Origin: Variovorax sp. CF313
Lineage (GTDB): Bacteria > Pseudomonadota > Gammaproteobacteria > Burkholderiales > Burkholderiaceae_C
NCBI RefSeq assembly: GCF_000282635.1
Contig: NZ_AKIW01000032.1
Location: 1-64,000 of the forward strand
Direction of reading: 5' to 3'
DNA length: 64,000 nt
Shown: positions 1-8,353 of the stretch, one piece after another
Position numbering within the stretch: the stretch's first letter is position 1
Layout: every line of letters starts with the position of its first letter
Notes under the pieces: model-generated
Databases searched by the model: none
Seen by the model: only the letters and a program-made list of their open reading frames with translations
Told to the model about the DNA's origin: nothing
Program-made: the position numbers and the translations under genes

Positions 1-147
1 GGTGATGGACACGTTGCCCGTGAGGTTCGGGGCGGGCGCTGCCGCAGGTGCCGCGGCGTCCGTGGTGGCCTGCGCAAGGGCTGCGCCCGACGCGGTCAAT
101 GCAGTGGCCAGAACGATCAGCGCCTGGACGGCGGTACGGTGCGTCAT
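1..147 (-). CDS. Exported protein, N-terminal fragment; probable TorF-family putative porin
   Basis: Only the first 49 codons are in the window; the gene runs off the left edge. They encode a classic Sec signal peptide (MTHR, then a hydrophobic stretch ending ALAQ about residue 26), an Ala/Pro-rich linker, and NLTGNVSIT, which resembles the start of the mature part of TorF-type (Gcw_chp) putative porins. In Burkholderiales such genes often precede glnK and amtB and lie near comM, which fits the neighbour here. A sigma-54 promoter 43 bp upstream supports nitrogen-regulated expression. The family call is inference from a short fragment; a secreted start is certain. The ATG at 147 follows a GAGGAG-type ribosome site. 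Confidence 0.6.
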   Translation of the reverse strand, partial: MTHRTAVQALIVLATALTASGAALAQATTDAAAPAAAPAPNLTGNVSIT

Positions 148-189
148 CGGGAAACTCCTCGCAAGTGTGTTGTGAACCTGGAGGCTCAA

Positions 190-206
190 AGCAGGGAGCG
201 TGCCAA
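190..206 (-). promoter_or_regulatory. Sigma-54 promoter for the leftmost gene
   Basis: On the minus strand the sequence reads TTGGCACGCTCCCTGCT. The -24 GG (204-203) and -12 GC (192-191) dinucleotides are separated by exactly 10 bases, and the match to TGGCAC-N5-TTGC has a single mismatch. The predicted start of transcription is near 180, giving a leader of about 33 nt to the ATG at 147. RpoN-dependent nitrogen control fits a torF-glnK-amtB arrangement, although only the first gene is visible. Confidence 0.75.
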
Positions 207-307
207 AGTGCACGAATACCGGTCCTCGCGCCACCGGACACCGCCTCGACTGAGAGCCAAATCGTTACAACGTCTGTTGCGGGGTGGTTGCAGTTATCCG
301 GTGCGTT

Positions 308-350
308 GCACCACCGCGGGTCCGGGAAGAATCACGCACCATACTGGGGA
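308..350. promoter_or_regulatory. Two candidate NtrC enhancer boxes
   Basis: GCACCaccgcGGGTC (308-322) and GCACCatactGGGGA (336-350) each contain one perfect half of the GCACC-N5-GGTGC NtrC consensus and a degenerate second half. They lie about 105-145 bp upstream of the sigma-54 -24 element, a normal enhancer distance, and just before comM. They are suggestive only because the right halves are poor. Confidence 0.4.
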
Positions 351-361
351 GGGGGAGAAGA

Positions 362-1906
362 ATGGGACTGTCTTTGGTGCAAAGCCGCGCTTTGCTGGGG
401 CTGGAGGCGGCCAGTGTCACTGTCGAGGTGCATTTGGCGAACGGCTTGCCGAGCTTCACGCTGGTCGGACTGGCGGAAACCGAGGTCAAGGAGGCGCGCG
501 AGCGGGTGCGCTCGGCCATCCAGAACGCGGGGCTGGAGTACCCCAACAACAAGAAGATCGTCGTCAACCTCGCGCCGGCCGACCTGCCGAAGGATTCGGG
601 GCGCTTCGATCTGCCGATCGCGCTGGGCATCCTCGCGGCCAGCGGGCAGATCGACAACGCCCGGCTGGCCGGGCACGAGTTCGCGGGAGAGCTGTCCCTG
701 TCGGGCGAGCTGCGGCCCGTGCGCGGCGCCCTGGCGATGGCGCTGGCCCTGCACACGCGCGGCGTGGCCACGCGGCTGGTGCTGCCCCTGGACAGTGCGC
801 AGGAGGCCGCGCTGGTGCCCGACGGCGAGGTCTATGGCGCCCGGCACCTGCTGGACGTGGTGCGCCAGTTCGTCGCCGACAGCGAGGCCGCCTCCCAGTG
901 GCCCGACCCGCCGTCCGACGGCTGGGCGCGGGTCCGTGCGACGGCCGGCGCAGGCGTGCCGCACTATGCCGACCTGGCCGACGTCAAGGGACACGCGAGC
1001 GCCAAGCGCGCACTGGAGATCGCGGCGGCCGGCGGCCACAGCCTGCTGATGATGGGCGAACCCGGCTCGGGCAAGTCCATGCTCGCCCAGCGCTTCGCCG
1101 GGCTGCTGCCCGCGATGAGCATCGACGAGGCCTTGGAGAGCGCCGCCGTGGCCAGCCTGGGCGGGCGCTTCGCGACGCAGCGCTGGATGACACGACCTAC
1201 GTCTTCGCCCCATCACACATCCAGTGCGGTGGCGCTGGTGGGCGGCGGCTCTCCGCCAAGGCCCGGCGAGATTTCGAGAGCGCACCACGGCGTTCTCTTC
1301 CTCGATGAATTCCCCGAATTCGCACGCTCCGCACTGGAGGCGCTGCGCGAGCCGCTGGAGACCGGCACGATCACCATCTCACGGGCCGCGCGCAGCGCCG
1401 AATTCCCGGCGCGCTTTCAATTGATCGCCGCGATGAACCCCTGCCCTTGCGGCTACCTGGGCTCCGCATCGAAGGCCTGCCGCTGCACGCCCGACCAGGT
1501 CTCGCGCTACCAGGGCAAGCTCAGCGGCCCGCTGCTGGACCGTATCGACCTGCACATCGAGGTACCGGCGGTGTCGGCGCAGCTGCTGCTCGACGCGCCG
1601 GCAGGGGAATCGACGGAAAGCATCCGCGGCCGGGTGATCGGGGCGCGCGAGCGCGCGATGCAGCGGCAGGGGTACGCGAACCAGTCGCTGCAGGGCGCGG
1701 CGATCGACCGGCACGCCGGGCTCGACGACGCGGCCCGCCGGTTCATGTTCAACGCGGCGTCCAAGCTCGGATGGTCGGCGCGCAGCACGCACCGCGCGCT
1801 GAAGGTGGCGCGGACGATTGCGGACCTGGGCTCGTCGGAGGCCGTGCAGGTCGAGCATCTTGCGGAGGCGGTGCAGTACCGCAGGGCGCTGCACAGCCGC
1901 ACATGA
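362..1906 (+). CDS. comM: ComM/YifB family Mg-chelatase-like AAA+ ATPase
   Basis: 514 aa, the usual length for ComM, a hexameric AAA+ helicase that drives branch migration during integration of DNA taken up by natural transformation. Visible features: an N-terminal ChlI-like domain beginning GLSLVQSRALLGLEA, a Walker A GEPGSGKS near residue 232, a Walker B-like LFLDEFPEF, the family signature AMNPCPCGYLG, and a C-terminal Mg_chelatase_C region with SARSTHRALKVARTIADL. The reading frame is open to 284, but the ATG at 362 has a strong GGAGGGGGAG ribosome site and matches the conserved start. It is convergent with the kinase gene, whose stop lies 32 bp beyond. The segment WMTRPTSSPHHT differs slightly from the usual RPFRxPHHT but contains no frameshift. 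Confidence 0.93.
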   Translation: MGLSLVQSRALLGLEAASVTVEVHLANGLPSFTLVGLAETEVKEARERVRSAIQNAGLEYPNNKKIVVNLAPADLPKDSGRFDLPIALGILAASGQIDNARLAGHEFAGELSLSGELRPVRGALAMALALHTRGVATRLVLPLDSAQEAALVPDGEVYGARHLLDVVRQFVADSEAASQWPDPPSDGWARVRATAGAGVPHYADLADVKGHASAKRALEIAAAGGHSLLMMGEPGSGKSMLAQRFAGLLPAMSIDEALESAAVASLGGRFATQRWMTRPTSSPHHTSSAVALVGGGSPPRPGEISRAHHGVLFLDEFPEFARSALEALREPLETGTITISRAARSAEFPARFQLIAAMNPCPCGYLGSASKACRCTPDQVSRYQGKLSGPLLDRIDLHIEVPAVSAQLLLDAPAGESTESIRGRVIGARERAMQRQGYANQSLQGAAIDRHAGLDDAARRFMFNAASKLGWSARSTHRALKVARTIADLGSSEAVQVEHLAEAVQYRRALHSRT

Positions 1907-1937
1907 ATGCGGCCCCGCCGCCAGCGCCGGCGTACTG

Positions 1938-3926
1938 CTATTTGAACTCGTGCGCCACCACGGGCGCCGACTTGCTGTCCTGCACCGTCACCCGCTGCCG
2001 GTAGACCTCGAGGTCGCCATTGCGCACTTCGATGTTGTAGATGCCCGGGCGCAGCGACAGCGACTTGAGCGGCGGGCTCACGCCGCGGTCCGCGCCGTCG
2101 ACGAACACCTGCCCCCACGGGCGGACGTTGAACAGCACGCGTCCCAGGCCTGGCGCCGCCGCGGGTGCGGGTGCAGGGGTGGCGGCAGCGCCCGTCGTGC
2201 CGGGTGCCGCACCCGCCACGGTCGTCGTGGTGCCCGGCGGCTGCGTGCCCGGCACGAGGGGCACGGACGGCGGCGAGAGCCGGTTGATCTCGGCGAGGGC
2301 GTTGCGCGCCTCGCGCGCATGCACACCGCGGCGGTAGCGGCGCAGGTAGGCCTCGTAGCCTTCGCGCGTGTTCTCGGTCTGCGCGAGATTCCAGTCTTCG
2401 GCCTCGGCGATGGCCAGCGCGGATTCGGGCGGCGCGGCCGGCGGGACGACCGGCACGGTCTCCAGCGGCGCCAGCGGACCCGCCGCAGCAGCAGGCGCGC
2501 TGGCCGGCGTGGCGGGCGGCGGTGCGGTGGGTGCGCCGGCCACGGTTGGCGGCACGCCATCGGTGGCGGGCGGCGGCATCGCCACCGGCGGCGCGGTGTT
2601 GCTCGACATCGGCGCGGCGGGTGGCGGCGGCGCCGGCACCATCGCGGTCTTGGCGTCCTGCGGCTGCATGCCCGAGGTCAGGCGCAGGCCGATCCAGCTG
2701 CCCACGGCCACGAGCGCGATCACGAGCCCGCCCACCAGGCCCCACCGCGGGAATGCGGGTTTCTTCTTCTGCGCGGGCGCCGCGGCCTTGCGGCCAGGCG
2801 CCTTGCTGCGACTGTCCTGTGGCGCAGGCGCCTTCGGCAGCTCGGGCGCTGCCGTCGGCACCGGCACCGGTTCCAGCGGTGCCGGTGCCGACACCGGGGA
2901 GAACTGCTGCGGCTCCAGCGGCGGCGGCGGCGGCGTTGCCGGCACGGTCGATGCGGGAACGATCACCGTCGGCGCGCCCATGCCACTCACGTAGATGTCG
3001 CCGAGCTTCACCAGCCCCAGTTCGGCCGCGAAGGCGGCCACGGTCTGCGTGCGGTCCTTGCTGTGCACGGCCAGCGTGTGGTCGACCGCGACGCAGAAGG
3101 CCGGGCTCAGGTCGGCGCGGTCCATCGAGGACAGCGGCACGTAGGCATCCTGCACGCTGCGCACCACGGCCGAAGGCGGCGGATGGCCGGTGACCGCACG
3201 GTACAGCACGGCGCCCAGGGCATACAGGTCGGTCCACGCGCCCTGCAGCAGGGTGTTGTCGTCGGCGTACTGCTCGATGGGCGAGTAGCCCGACTTCACC
3301 ATCACCGCCACCTCGTCGACGAGGTCGGCAATGGACTTGCGCGCCGCGCCGAAGTCGAGCAGCACCGGCAGGTCGTCCTGCTGGATGAAGATGTTGTCGG
3401 GCGCGATGTCGCGATGGAAGCACTGGCTGCGGTGCAGCGTCTCGAGGGCGCCCAGCAGCGGCCCGAGCATGCCGACCAGCCAGGGCTCGGTGATCTTGCC
3501 CGGCTCGTCCTCGGCCAGGCGACGCAGCGTGCGGCCCTTGTAGAGCTGGATCGCCATGTAGGCGGTGGAGTTGGCCTCCCAGAAGCGATGCACCCGCACC
3601 AGCGCCGGGTGGCTGAACTGCGCGAGCGTGCGCGCCTCGTTGATGAAGCTGCGCAGGCCCGCCTGGAAGGTGGCCGTGACCCGCTCGGAACGCACGTGCA
3701 CGCTGTTGTCGCCCACGCGGCGCGCGAGCATCGAAGGCATGTATTCCTTGATCGCTACTTCGCGCTGCAGCGAGTGGTCGTAGGCCCGGTAGACGATGCC
3801 GAAGCCGCCTTCGCCGATCACCTCCAGCAGCTCGAATTCGTCAAGCCGGTGGTTCACGCCCAGTGGATGCGGCCGTTCCTCCTGCGTGTCGGCCGGCGGG
3901 CTTGCGGTGCCGTGCGTCGTGGTCAT
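1938..3926 (-). CDS. ppkA: T6SS-associated Ser/Thr protein kinase (PpkA-like) with PEGA domain
   Basis: 662 aa. An N-terminal protein kinase domain (about 30-290) has the glycine loop GEGGFGIVY, catalytic VAIK lysine, HRDIAPDN catalytic loop and DFGAAR. The loop has Ala where eukaryotic kinases have Lys. A Pro/Ala-rich stretch follows, then one membrane segment at about 389-412 (WGLVGGLVIALVAVGSWIGL), a second Pro/Ala-rich region, and a C-terminal PEGA-like domain (VRPWGQVFVDGADRG). In T6SSs such inner-membrane kinases phosphorylate the FHA scaffold to promote assembly, opposed by PppA (14374) and repressed by TagF (3973). It is the last gene of the tssK-L-M-tagF-ppkA block, 46 bp after tagF. 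The C-terminal half is probably periplasmic and sensory. Confidence 0.88.
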   Translation of the reverse strand: MTTTHGTASPPADTQEERPHPLGVNHRLDEFELLEVIGEGGFGIVYRAYDHSLQREVAIKEYMPSMLARRVGDNSVHVRSERVTATFQAGLRSFINEARTLAQFSHPALVRVHRFWEANSTAYMAIQLYKGRTLRRLAEDEPGKITEPWLVGMLGPLLGALETLHRSQCFHRDIAPDNIFIQQDDLPVLLDFGAARKSIADLVDEVAVMVKSGYSPIEQYADDNTLLQGAWTDLYALGAVLYRAVTGHPPPSAVVRSVQDAYVPLSSMDRADLSPAFCVAVDHTLAVHSKDRTQTVAAFAAELGLVKLGDIYVSGMGAPTVIVPASTVPATPPPPPLEPQQFSPVSAPAPLEPVPVPTAAPELPKAPAPQDSRSKAPGRKAAAPAQKKKPAFPRWGLVGGLVIALVAVGSWIGLRLTSGMQPQDAKTAMVPAPPPPAAPMSSNTAPPVAMPPPATDGVPPTVAGAPTAPPPATPASAPAAAAGPLAPLETVPVVPPAAPPESALAIAEAEDWNLAQTENTREGYEAYLRRYRRGVHAREARNALAEINRLSPPSVPLVPGTQPPGTTTTVAGAAPGTTGAAATPAPAPAAAPGLGRVLFNVRPWGQVFVDGADRGVSPPLKSLSLRPGIYNIEVRNGDLEVYRQRVTVQDSKSAPVVAHEFK

Positions 3927-3972
3927 GCTTCTTCTCCTGCGGGGCGGTGGCTCTCATGGCTCATCTGGTGCT

Positions 3973-4686
3973 TCATGCCCATGGCACGTGTCCCTGCGAA
4001 AACAACTTGGAAAACAATGGTGTGTTGAGGCCGCCGCCGTGGGCGGCGGTGCGCAGCGGCGATCCATCGGCCTGGTTGGTCCACCAGTAGCTGGTGCTGC
4101 CGAAGGGGTCGAAACACAGTGGAAGCTCGGGCCAGCCCAGGCGCTGCTGCGCACCCGCGCCGCCTGCCGTCGGCCCGAGGATCGAGAGGATGTCGTCCGA
4201 ACCGCCGCTGGCGGTCTGGAAGCCGGCGCGGCCCGCGGCCAGCACCTGGCTGTCGAACTGGTCGGGCGCCACGCCGTGGCGGATGGCCTGCAGCAGCGCG
4301 CTGCCGCACTGCCAATACCACTCGGCCGAGCCTTCGAGCACCGACGGGCGATAGTTGCGCGCGGCCACCTGCAGCGTGATGCAGACGGGGTAGTAGCGGC
4401 CCACGCGGTCGCAGCTCGGCGCGATGCAGCCGAACTGCACGGCGTCGACGCCCTGCGTGGCGGGAATGGCGAAGTTCCACACCGGAGCCACCGCGTAGTG
4501 CTGCGTCATCGCATCGGGCCAGCGCTTGAAGCTGCCCAGGCCGTTCTGCATCCAGCGGTCCCACCAGGCCTGCAGCTCGCGCGGCATGCGGCGGTAGAGA
4601 AAGTCGCCGGCAGCGGGCAGCTTGCCGTACCAGCCGATCTGCTCGTCGACGGGCACCCAGGCCTGCGGGGGAATGCTGCTGTTCAT
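3973..4686 (-). CDS. tagF: Type VI secretion-associated protein TagF
   Basis: 237 aa. The N-terminal family signature is clear: GWYGKLPAAGDFLYRRMP followed by AWWDRWMQ. TagF is a cytoplasmic post-translational repressor of T6SS assembly, thought to act on the FHA scaffold until relieved. The ATG at 4686 lies one base beyond the tssM stop, implying translational coupling, and ppkA follows 46 bp downstream. Co-occurrence of tagF with ppkA, pppA and tagH supports the classical threonine-phosphorylation circuit. No PppA fusion is present, unlike in some Agrobacterium TagF-PppA proteins; the phosphatase is separate at 14374. Confidence 0.9.
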   Translation of the reverse strand: MNSSIPPQAWVPVDEQIGWYGKLPAAGDFLYRRMPRELQAWWDRWMQNGLGSFKRWPDAMTQHYAVAPVWNFAIPATQGVDAVQFGCIAPSCDRVGRYYPVCITLQVAARNYRPSVLEGSAEWYWQCGSALLQAIRHGVAPDQFDSQVLAAGRAGFQTASGGSDDILSILGPTAGGAGAQQRLGWPELPLCFDPFGSTSYWWTNQADGSPLRTAAHGGGLNTPLFSKLFSQGHVPWA

Positions 4687-4687
4687 A

Positions 4688-7600
4688 TCAGGACTTCCCG
4701 GGGCAGGAGAAGCTGTTCATCTGCGGCAGGCGCAGCGGGTTGTAGACGCTGTTGGCCGTGACCGCGAGCACCACCTTCTTGCCCTGCAGGTCGAAGCTCG
4801 CATTGAACGATTCGGGCGAGCTGCCCGCGGAGATCGAGGCCTTGTCGAACAGCCGGTGCAGCGCCCACGGCCCTTCGGTCACGATGCCGCCGGCCGGCGT
4901 GCCGTTGGCGGTGGTGACCTGCAGGCGCACCTGGTTGCTGTTGCGCGGGCCGGGCCACTTGACGGTGCTCGGCGCCTGCGGGCCATGCGCGTAGCGCACC
5001 GTCTGCCCGTCGATGTCGAGCGTGAACTGCGTGAGCGACGCGTCCATGTCCTCGGGCCGGATGTCGATGGTGAACGAGGGCGTGCGCCCGCCCGCCATGC
5101 CCGAGAAGAACACGTCGCGGATGGCCTGCGCCTTCTGGAACGAATCGAGGTAGGCCGAACGGCCGGTGGCGCTGCCGTCCACGCCGCGCTTGAAGGTCCA
5201 CGGGTTGACCGAGGTGTCGACCTGCGTGACGAGGTTCTTCTGGAAGAAGTCGTCCATCATCCCGCCCGGCGCGAACAGCTGCGCGAAGTCGCCCGAGGCC
5301 ACGTCGCGGTTCGACCCACGCGTGAACGGATAGCGCCCCGCGATCGCCTGGTTGCAGAACGAGCCGATGCTCGCCGCCGCGCTCTGTCCGATGTTCTGCC
5401 GCGTCACCGCCGCCGCCTTCGACGACGCCGTGGCCGACAGGTCGTTCAGCATCCCCTGGAACGGCACCGGCAGGCGCCCGGCCTCGGCCTGCACCTTGGT
5501 GACCGAATCGCTGGTCGGCGGGATGTTGCCGCTGCGCAGCGCGGTGTCGGTGGCAGTGAGGAAGTTGTAGAGCTCGTTGATGAGCGCGGCCGTCGCGTCG
5601 ATGGGCGCCTGGCCGCCCTGCTTGGGCGCGGTCACCATGCGGCGCAGCGGCTCGAAGTGGTTGTCCACCAGCGATTCGGGCCGGTCCACGCGCGTATTGC
5701 GGCGCTGGCTGCCGTCGGGCTGGCCGATGAGCTGCTCGATGCGCTCGCGCGTGCTCTGCACGCGGTTCTGCGCCTGGTCGAGCAGGCTGCGCGCGGCCTC
5801 GTCGTGGTTGCGCAGCAGGTCGGTCTCTCGTGCGGCGCCGCGGATCAGCCGCGACATCGGCGACTCGGCTGTGGAGAGCACGCGCGTCATCTGGATGCTC
5901 TGCAGCAGCGAGCGGCTGTCGGCCAGGCGGATGTCGACGAGGTAGTCGTCCCACACCTTGATGTAGTCGGTGAGGTAGAGCCGCCGCACTTCGCGCAGCA
6001 GCAGCTCGCGCGAGGTGATGTCGGTGATGCCGGGCGCGCGGATCTGCAGCACCCAGCGGTCTTCCTGCTCGAGCGACAGCGTGGTCTCGGCGATGCGCTT
6101 GTCGAAGATGTCCCAGTAGCCGCGGTAGGTGAACAGCGTGGGAATGCCATCGGTCAGCGGCTTGCCGCTGGCACGGCGGATGACCAGTGCCGACTCGGCC
6201 CCGCCCGCCTCGGCGATGGTGAAGGCATTGGGCGGGCTGGTCTGCAGCAGGATGCGGCGCAGCCGCGCATAAGAGCGCTGCGCCAGCGGCACGCCGGCCA
6301 GGCGCTCGCGGGTCTGCGTGATGAGCCTGTCGTCCTTGGCGAAGGGCGAGGTCACCACGCGTCCCGAGAACAGCGCTTTCAGGTGCGATTCGAGGTTGGC
6401 GCGCTGCTCGCGCGTGAGCGAGGCGCCGATCTTGCGGTCCACGTCGGTGAGCAGCCAGGCCTGCAGGAAGTCGGCGTCGTAGCGCTCGGGGTCGTACAGC
6501 ATGAGGTACGCCTTGAGCGCTTCATAGCTGTACTCGGCGTCGATCTTCGCGGCCTCGCGCAGCGACTGCTCCACGCGCTGCGCGGCCTGCGGCAGCAGCA
6601 CTGTCTCCAGCGCGCGCTGGTACACGCCGTCGGTCGCGGCCTGCAGCTTCTCGCCCTGGTAGAGGCCGAAGCGGTAGGACGTGGGCGGATCGCCGATGTC
6701 GAAGTGGCTGGACTTCGGCAGATCGCGCAGCTTGTCGAGGACGAGCAGCGAGCTCGCGATGTCGCCGCTCGAGTCGACCACCGTCGGCAGCTCGCCGCGC
6801 GCGGCCGCCTTGTTGAAGGCCTTGGCGTTGGTGTCGACCTCGGCCACGTAGTCCTTGTTGTTGCGCCAGCTGTTCACGCAGGCCCCCAGGAACAGTACCA
6901 GCAGCACGCCGATGGCGCAGTAGCCCGCGATGTCGATGGCCCGCTTGCGCCGGTACCAGCTCAGGTTGGTGCCGGCCACGCCCGCGTCGCGGAAGATCAC
7001 CTGCTGCAGCAGCTCCTTCAGGAAGTAGCTCTTGCCCGGGCCCGGCGGCGGCGCCGGCGGCGCGTTGACCTGCAGGTAGCGCTTGATGGCGCCCATCACG
7101 CGGTCGAAGGCCGTGCCTTCCTGCGTGCCGCTGGTGAAGTACACGCCGCGCAGCATCGACGCGGCCTCGAACTTCGACGGATTGAACACGTCCGCCAGGA
7201 ATGTGCCGAGGATGTCCTCGAAGCTCGCGAACTGCTGCGGCAGCAGGTAGGCCTGCGCGCGGCGCATCGGGTCGGACTCGGCCGCCAGCAGTTCGGGCAG
7301 GCGTTCGTCCAGGCGCTGGTGCAGCAGCTTGTATTCCTGGTGGAAGCGCTCGCGCAGGTCGCCGCTCACCGGGGCCGCGCCCTTGCCCTTGACGGCCTTC
7401 GCGTTCGCCGGGTTGCCCTGGATGGGGAAGGTAAAGCCCCACACCTGCTGCCGCTCGGCACGGCCCAGCGAGCCGAAGTACTCGTTGAAGCCGGCCAGCA
7501 GGTCGGTCTTGGTGACCAGCACATACACCGGGAAATCGATGCCAAGGTCGTTGCGCAGCTCCAGCAGCCGCTTGCGCAGCGCCATGGCGTGGCGCGCGCG

Positions 7601-8353
7601 CTGCGCGTCGTCGGCCAGCGGCAGGTCGGCGATGCTGATGGTGAGGATCGCGCCGTTGATCGGCTGGCGCGGGCGGAACTTCTTGAGCAGCTCGATGAAG
7701 CCCTTCCACTCGCCCTCGTCGGTCTCGCGGTTGCTCTCGTGCGTGGTGTAGCGGCCCGCGGTGTCGATCAGCACCGCCTCGTTGGTGAACCACCAGTCGC
7801 AGTTGCGCGTGCCGCCGATGCCGCGCACGGCCGCCTTGCCGAGCTGGTCGGCCAGCGGAAAGTCGAGGTCGGAATTGACCAGCGCGGTGGTCTTGCCCGA
7901 GCCCGGCGCGCCGATGAAGATGTACCAGGGCAGCTGGTACAGGTACTGCCGGTCGAACAGCGAGAAGCGGCTCGCGGGCTTGCCGTCGGCATCCTGGCCG
8001 AAGCGCATGTTCTTCAGGATGGCCGTGGCGTCGGTGAAGCCGCTCTGCAGCTCCTTGATCTCGGGCGCGTCTTCGGGTTTGGCCTCCTTCTCCTTCTTGG
8101 AAGGCGTGCGCAGCTGGTTGAGCAGCTGCGCATTGAGGCGGCGTTCGCGCCACTTGCGGTAGATGACGCGCACGAGCCAGATCGCGAACATCAGCACGAT
8201 GACCGCGATGCGCACGATCTCGTCCTCGAGCGGACGATAGCGGCCTACCGCGATGGCCGGGCCGATGATCCAGATCAGGAAGGCGAGTGCGACCAGGCCC
8301 AGGAAGACCCACAGGTCGCGGCTGATGAGAAAACGGAAGATGGCGCGCAGCAT
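4688..8353 (-). CDS. tssM: Type VI secretion system membrane subunit TssM (IcmF)
   Basis: 1221 aa, normal full length. Two N-terminal membrane segments (about residues 8-35 and 45-65), a cytoplasmic NTPase-like domain with Walker A GAPGSGKTT near residue 146, a third membrane segment near 465-490 (IAGYCAIGVLLVLFLGACV), then a long periplasmic region ending in the IcmF C-terminal domain. TssM forms the trans-envelope complex with TssL and the lipoprotein TssJ. Its ATG overlaps the tssL stop by one base (TGATG) and its own stop precedes tagF by one base, so tssK-L-M-tagF are tightly coupled. The Walker A motif is intact here, whereas some TssM proteins have lost it. Confidence 0.96.
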   Translation of the reverse strand: MLRAIFRFLISRDLWVFLGLVALAFLIWIIGPAIAVGRYRPLEDEIVRIAVIVLMFAIWLVRVIYRKWRERRLNAQLLNQLRTPSKKEKEAKPEDAPEIKELQSGFTDATAILKNMRFGQDADGKPASRFSLFDRQYLYQLPWYIFIGAPGSGKTTALVNSDLDFPLADQLGKAAVRGIGGTRNCDWWFTNEAVLIDTAGRYTTHESNRETDEGEWKGFIELLKKFRPRQPINGAILTISIADLPLADDAQRARHAMALRKRLLELRNDLGIDFPVYVLVTKTDLLAGFNEYFGSLGRAERQQVWGFTFPIQGNPANAKAVKGKGAAPVSGDLRERFHQEYKLLHQRLDERLPELLAAESDPMRRAQAYLLPQQFASFEDILGTFLADVFNPSKFEAASMLRGVYFTSGTQEGTAFDRVMGAIKRYLQVNAPPAPPPGPGKSYFLKELLQQVIFRDAGVAGTNLSWYRRKRAIDIAGYCAIGVLLVLFLGACVNSWRNNKDYVAEVDTNAKAFNKAAARGELPTVVDSSGDIASSLLVLDKLRDLPKSSHFDIGDPPTSYRFGLYQGEKLQAATDGVYQRALETVLLPQAAQRVEQSLREAAKIDAEYSYEALKAYLMLYDPERYDADFLQAWLLTDVDRKIGASLTREQRANLESHLKALFSGRVVTSPFAKDDRLITQTRERLAGVPLAQRSYARLRRILLQTSPPNAFTIAEAGGAESALVIRRASGKPLTDGIPTLFTYRGYWDIFDKRIAETTLSLEQEDRWVLQIRAPGITDITSRELLLREVRRLYLTDYIKVWDDYLVDIRLADSRSLLQSIQMTRVLSTAESPMSRLIRGAARETDLLRNHDEAARSLLDQAQNRVQSTRERIEQLIGQPDGSQRRNTRVDRPESLVDNHFEPLRRMVTAPKQGGQAPIDATAALINELYNFLTATDTALRSGNIPPTSDSVTKVQAEAGRLPVPFQGMLNDLSATASSKAAAVTRQNIGQSAAASIGSFCNQAIAGRYPFTRGSNRDVASGDFAQLFAPGGMMDDFFQKNLVTQVDTSVNPWTFKRGVDGSATGRSAYLDSFQKAQAIRDVFFSGMAGGRTPSFTIDIRPEDMDASLTQFTLDIDGQTVRYAHGPQAPSTVKWPGPRNSNQVRLQVTTANGTPAGGIVTEGPWALHRLFDKASISAGSSPESFNASFDLQGKKVVLAVTANSVYNPLRLPQMNSFSCPGKS

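Noticed and set aside
1379-3423. Minus-strand frames running through comM and the kinase in other phases
   Set aside because: Shadow ORFs of GC-rich coding sequence; no domain content.
1818-4028. Plus-strand frame of 736 codons opposite ppkA
   Set aside because: Arg/His-rich shadow ORF; the kinase with all motifs is on the minus strand.
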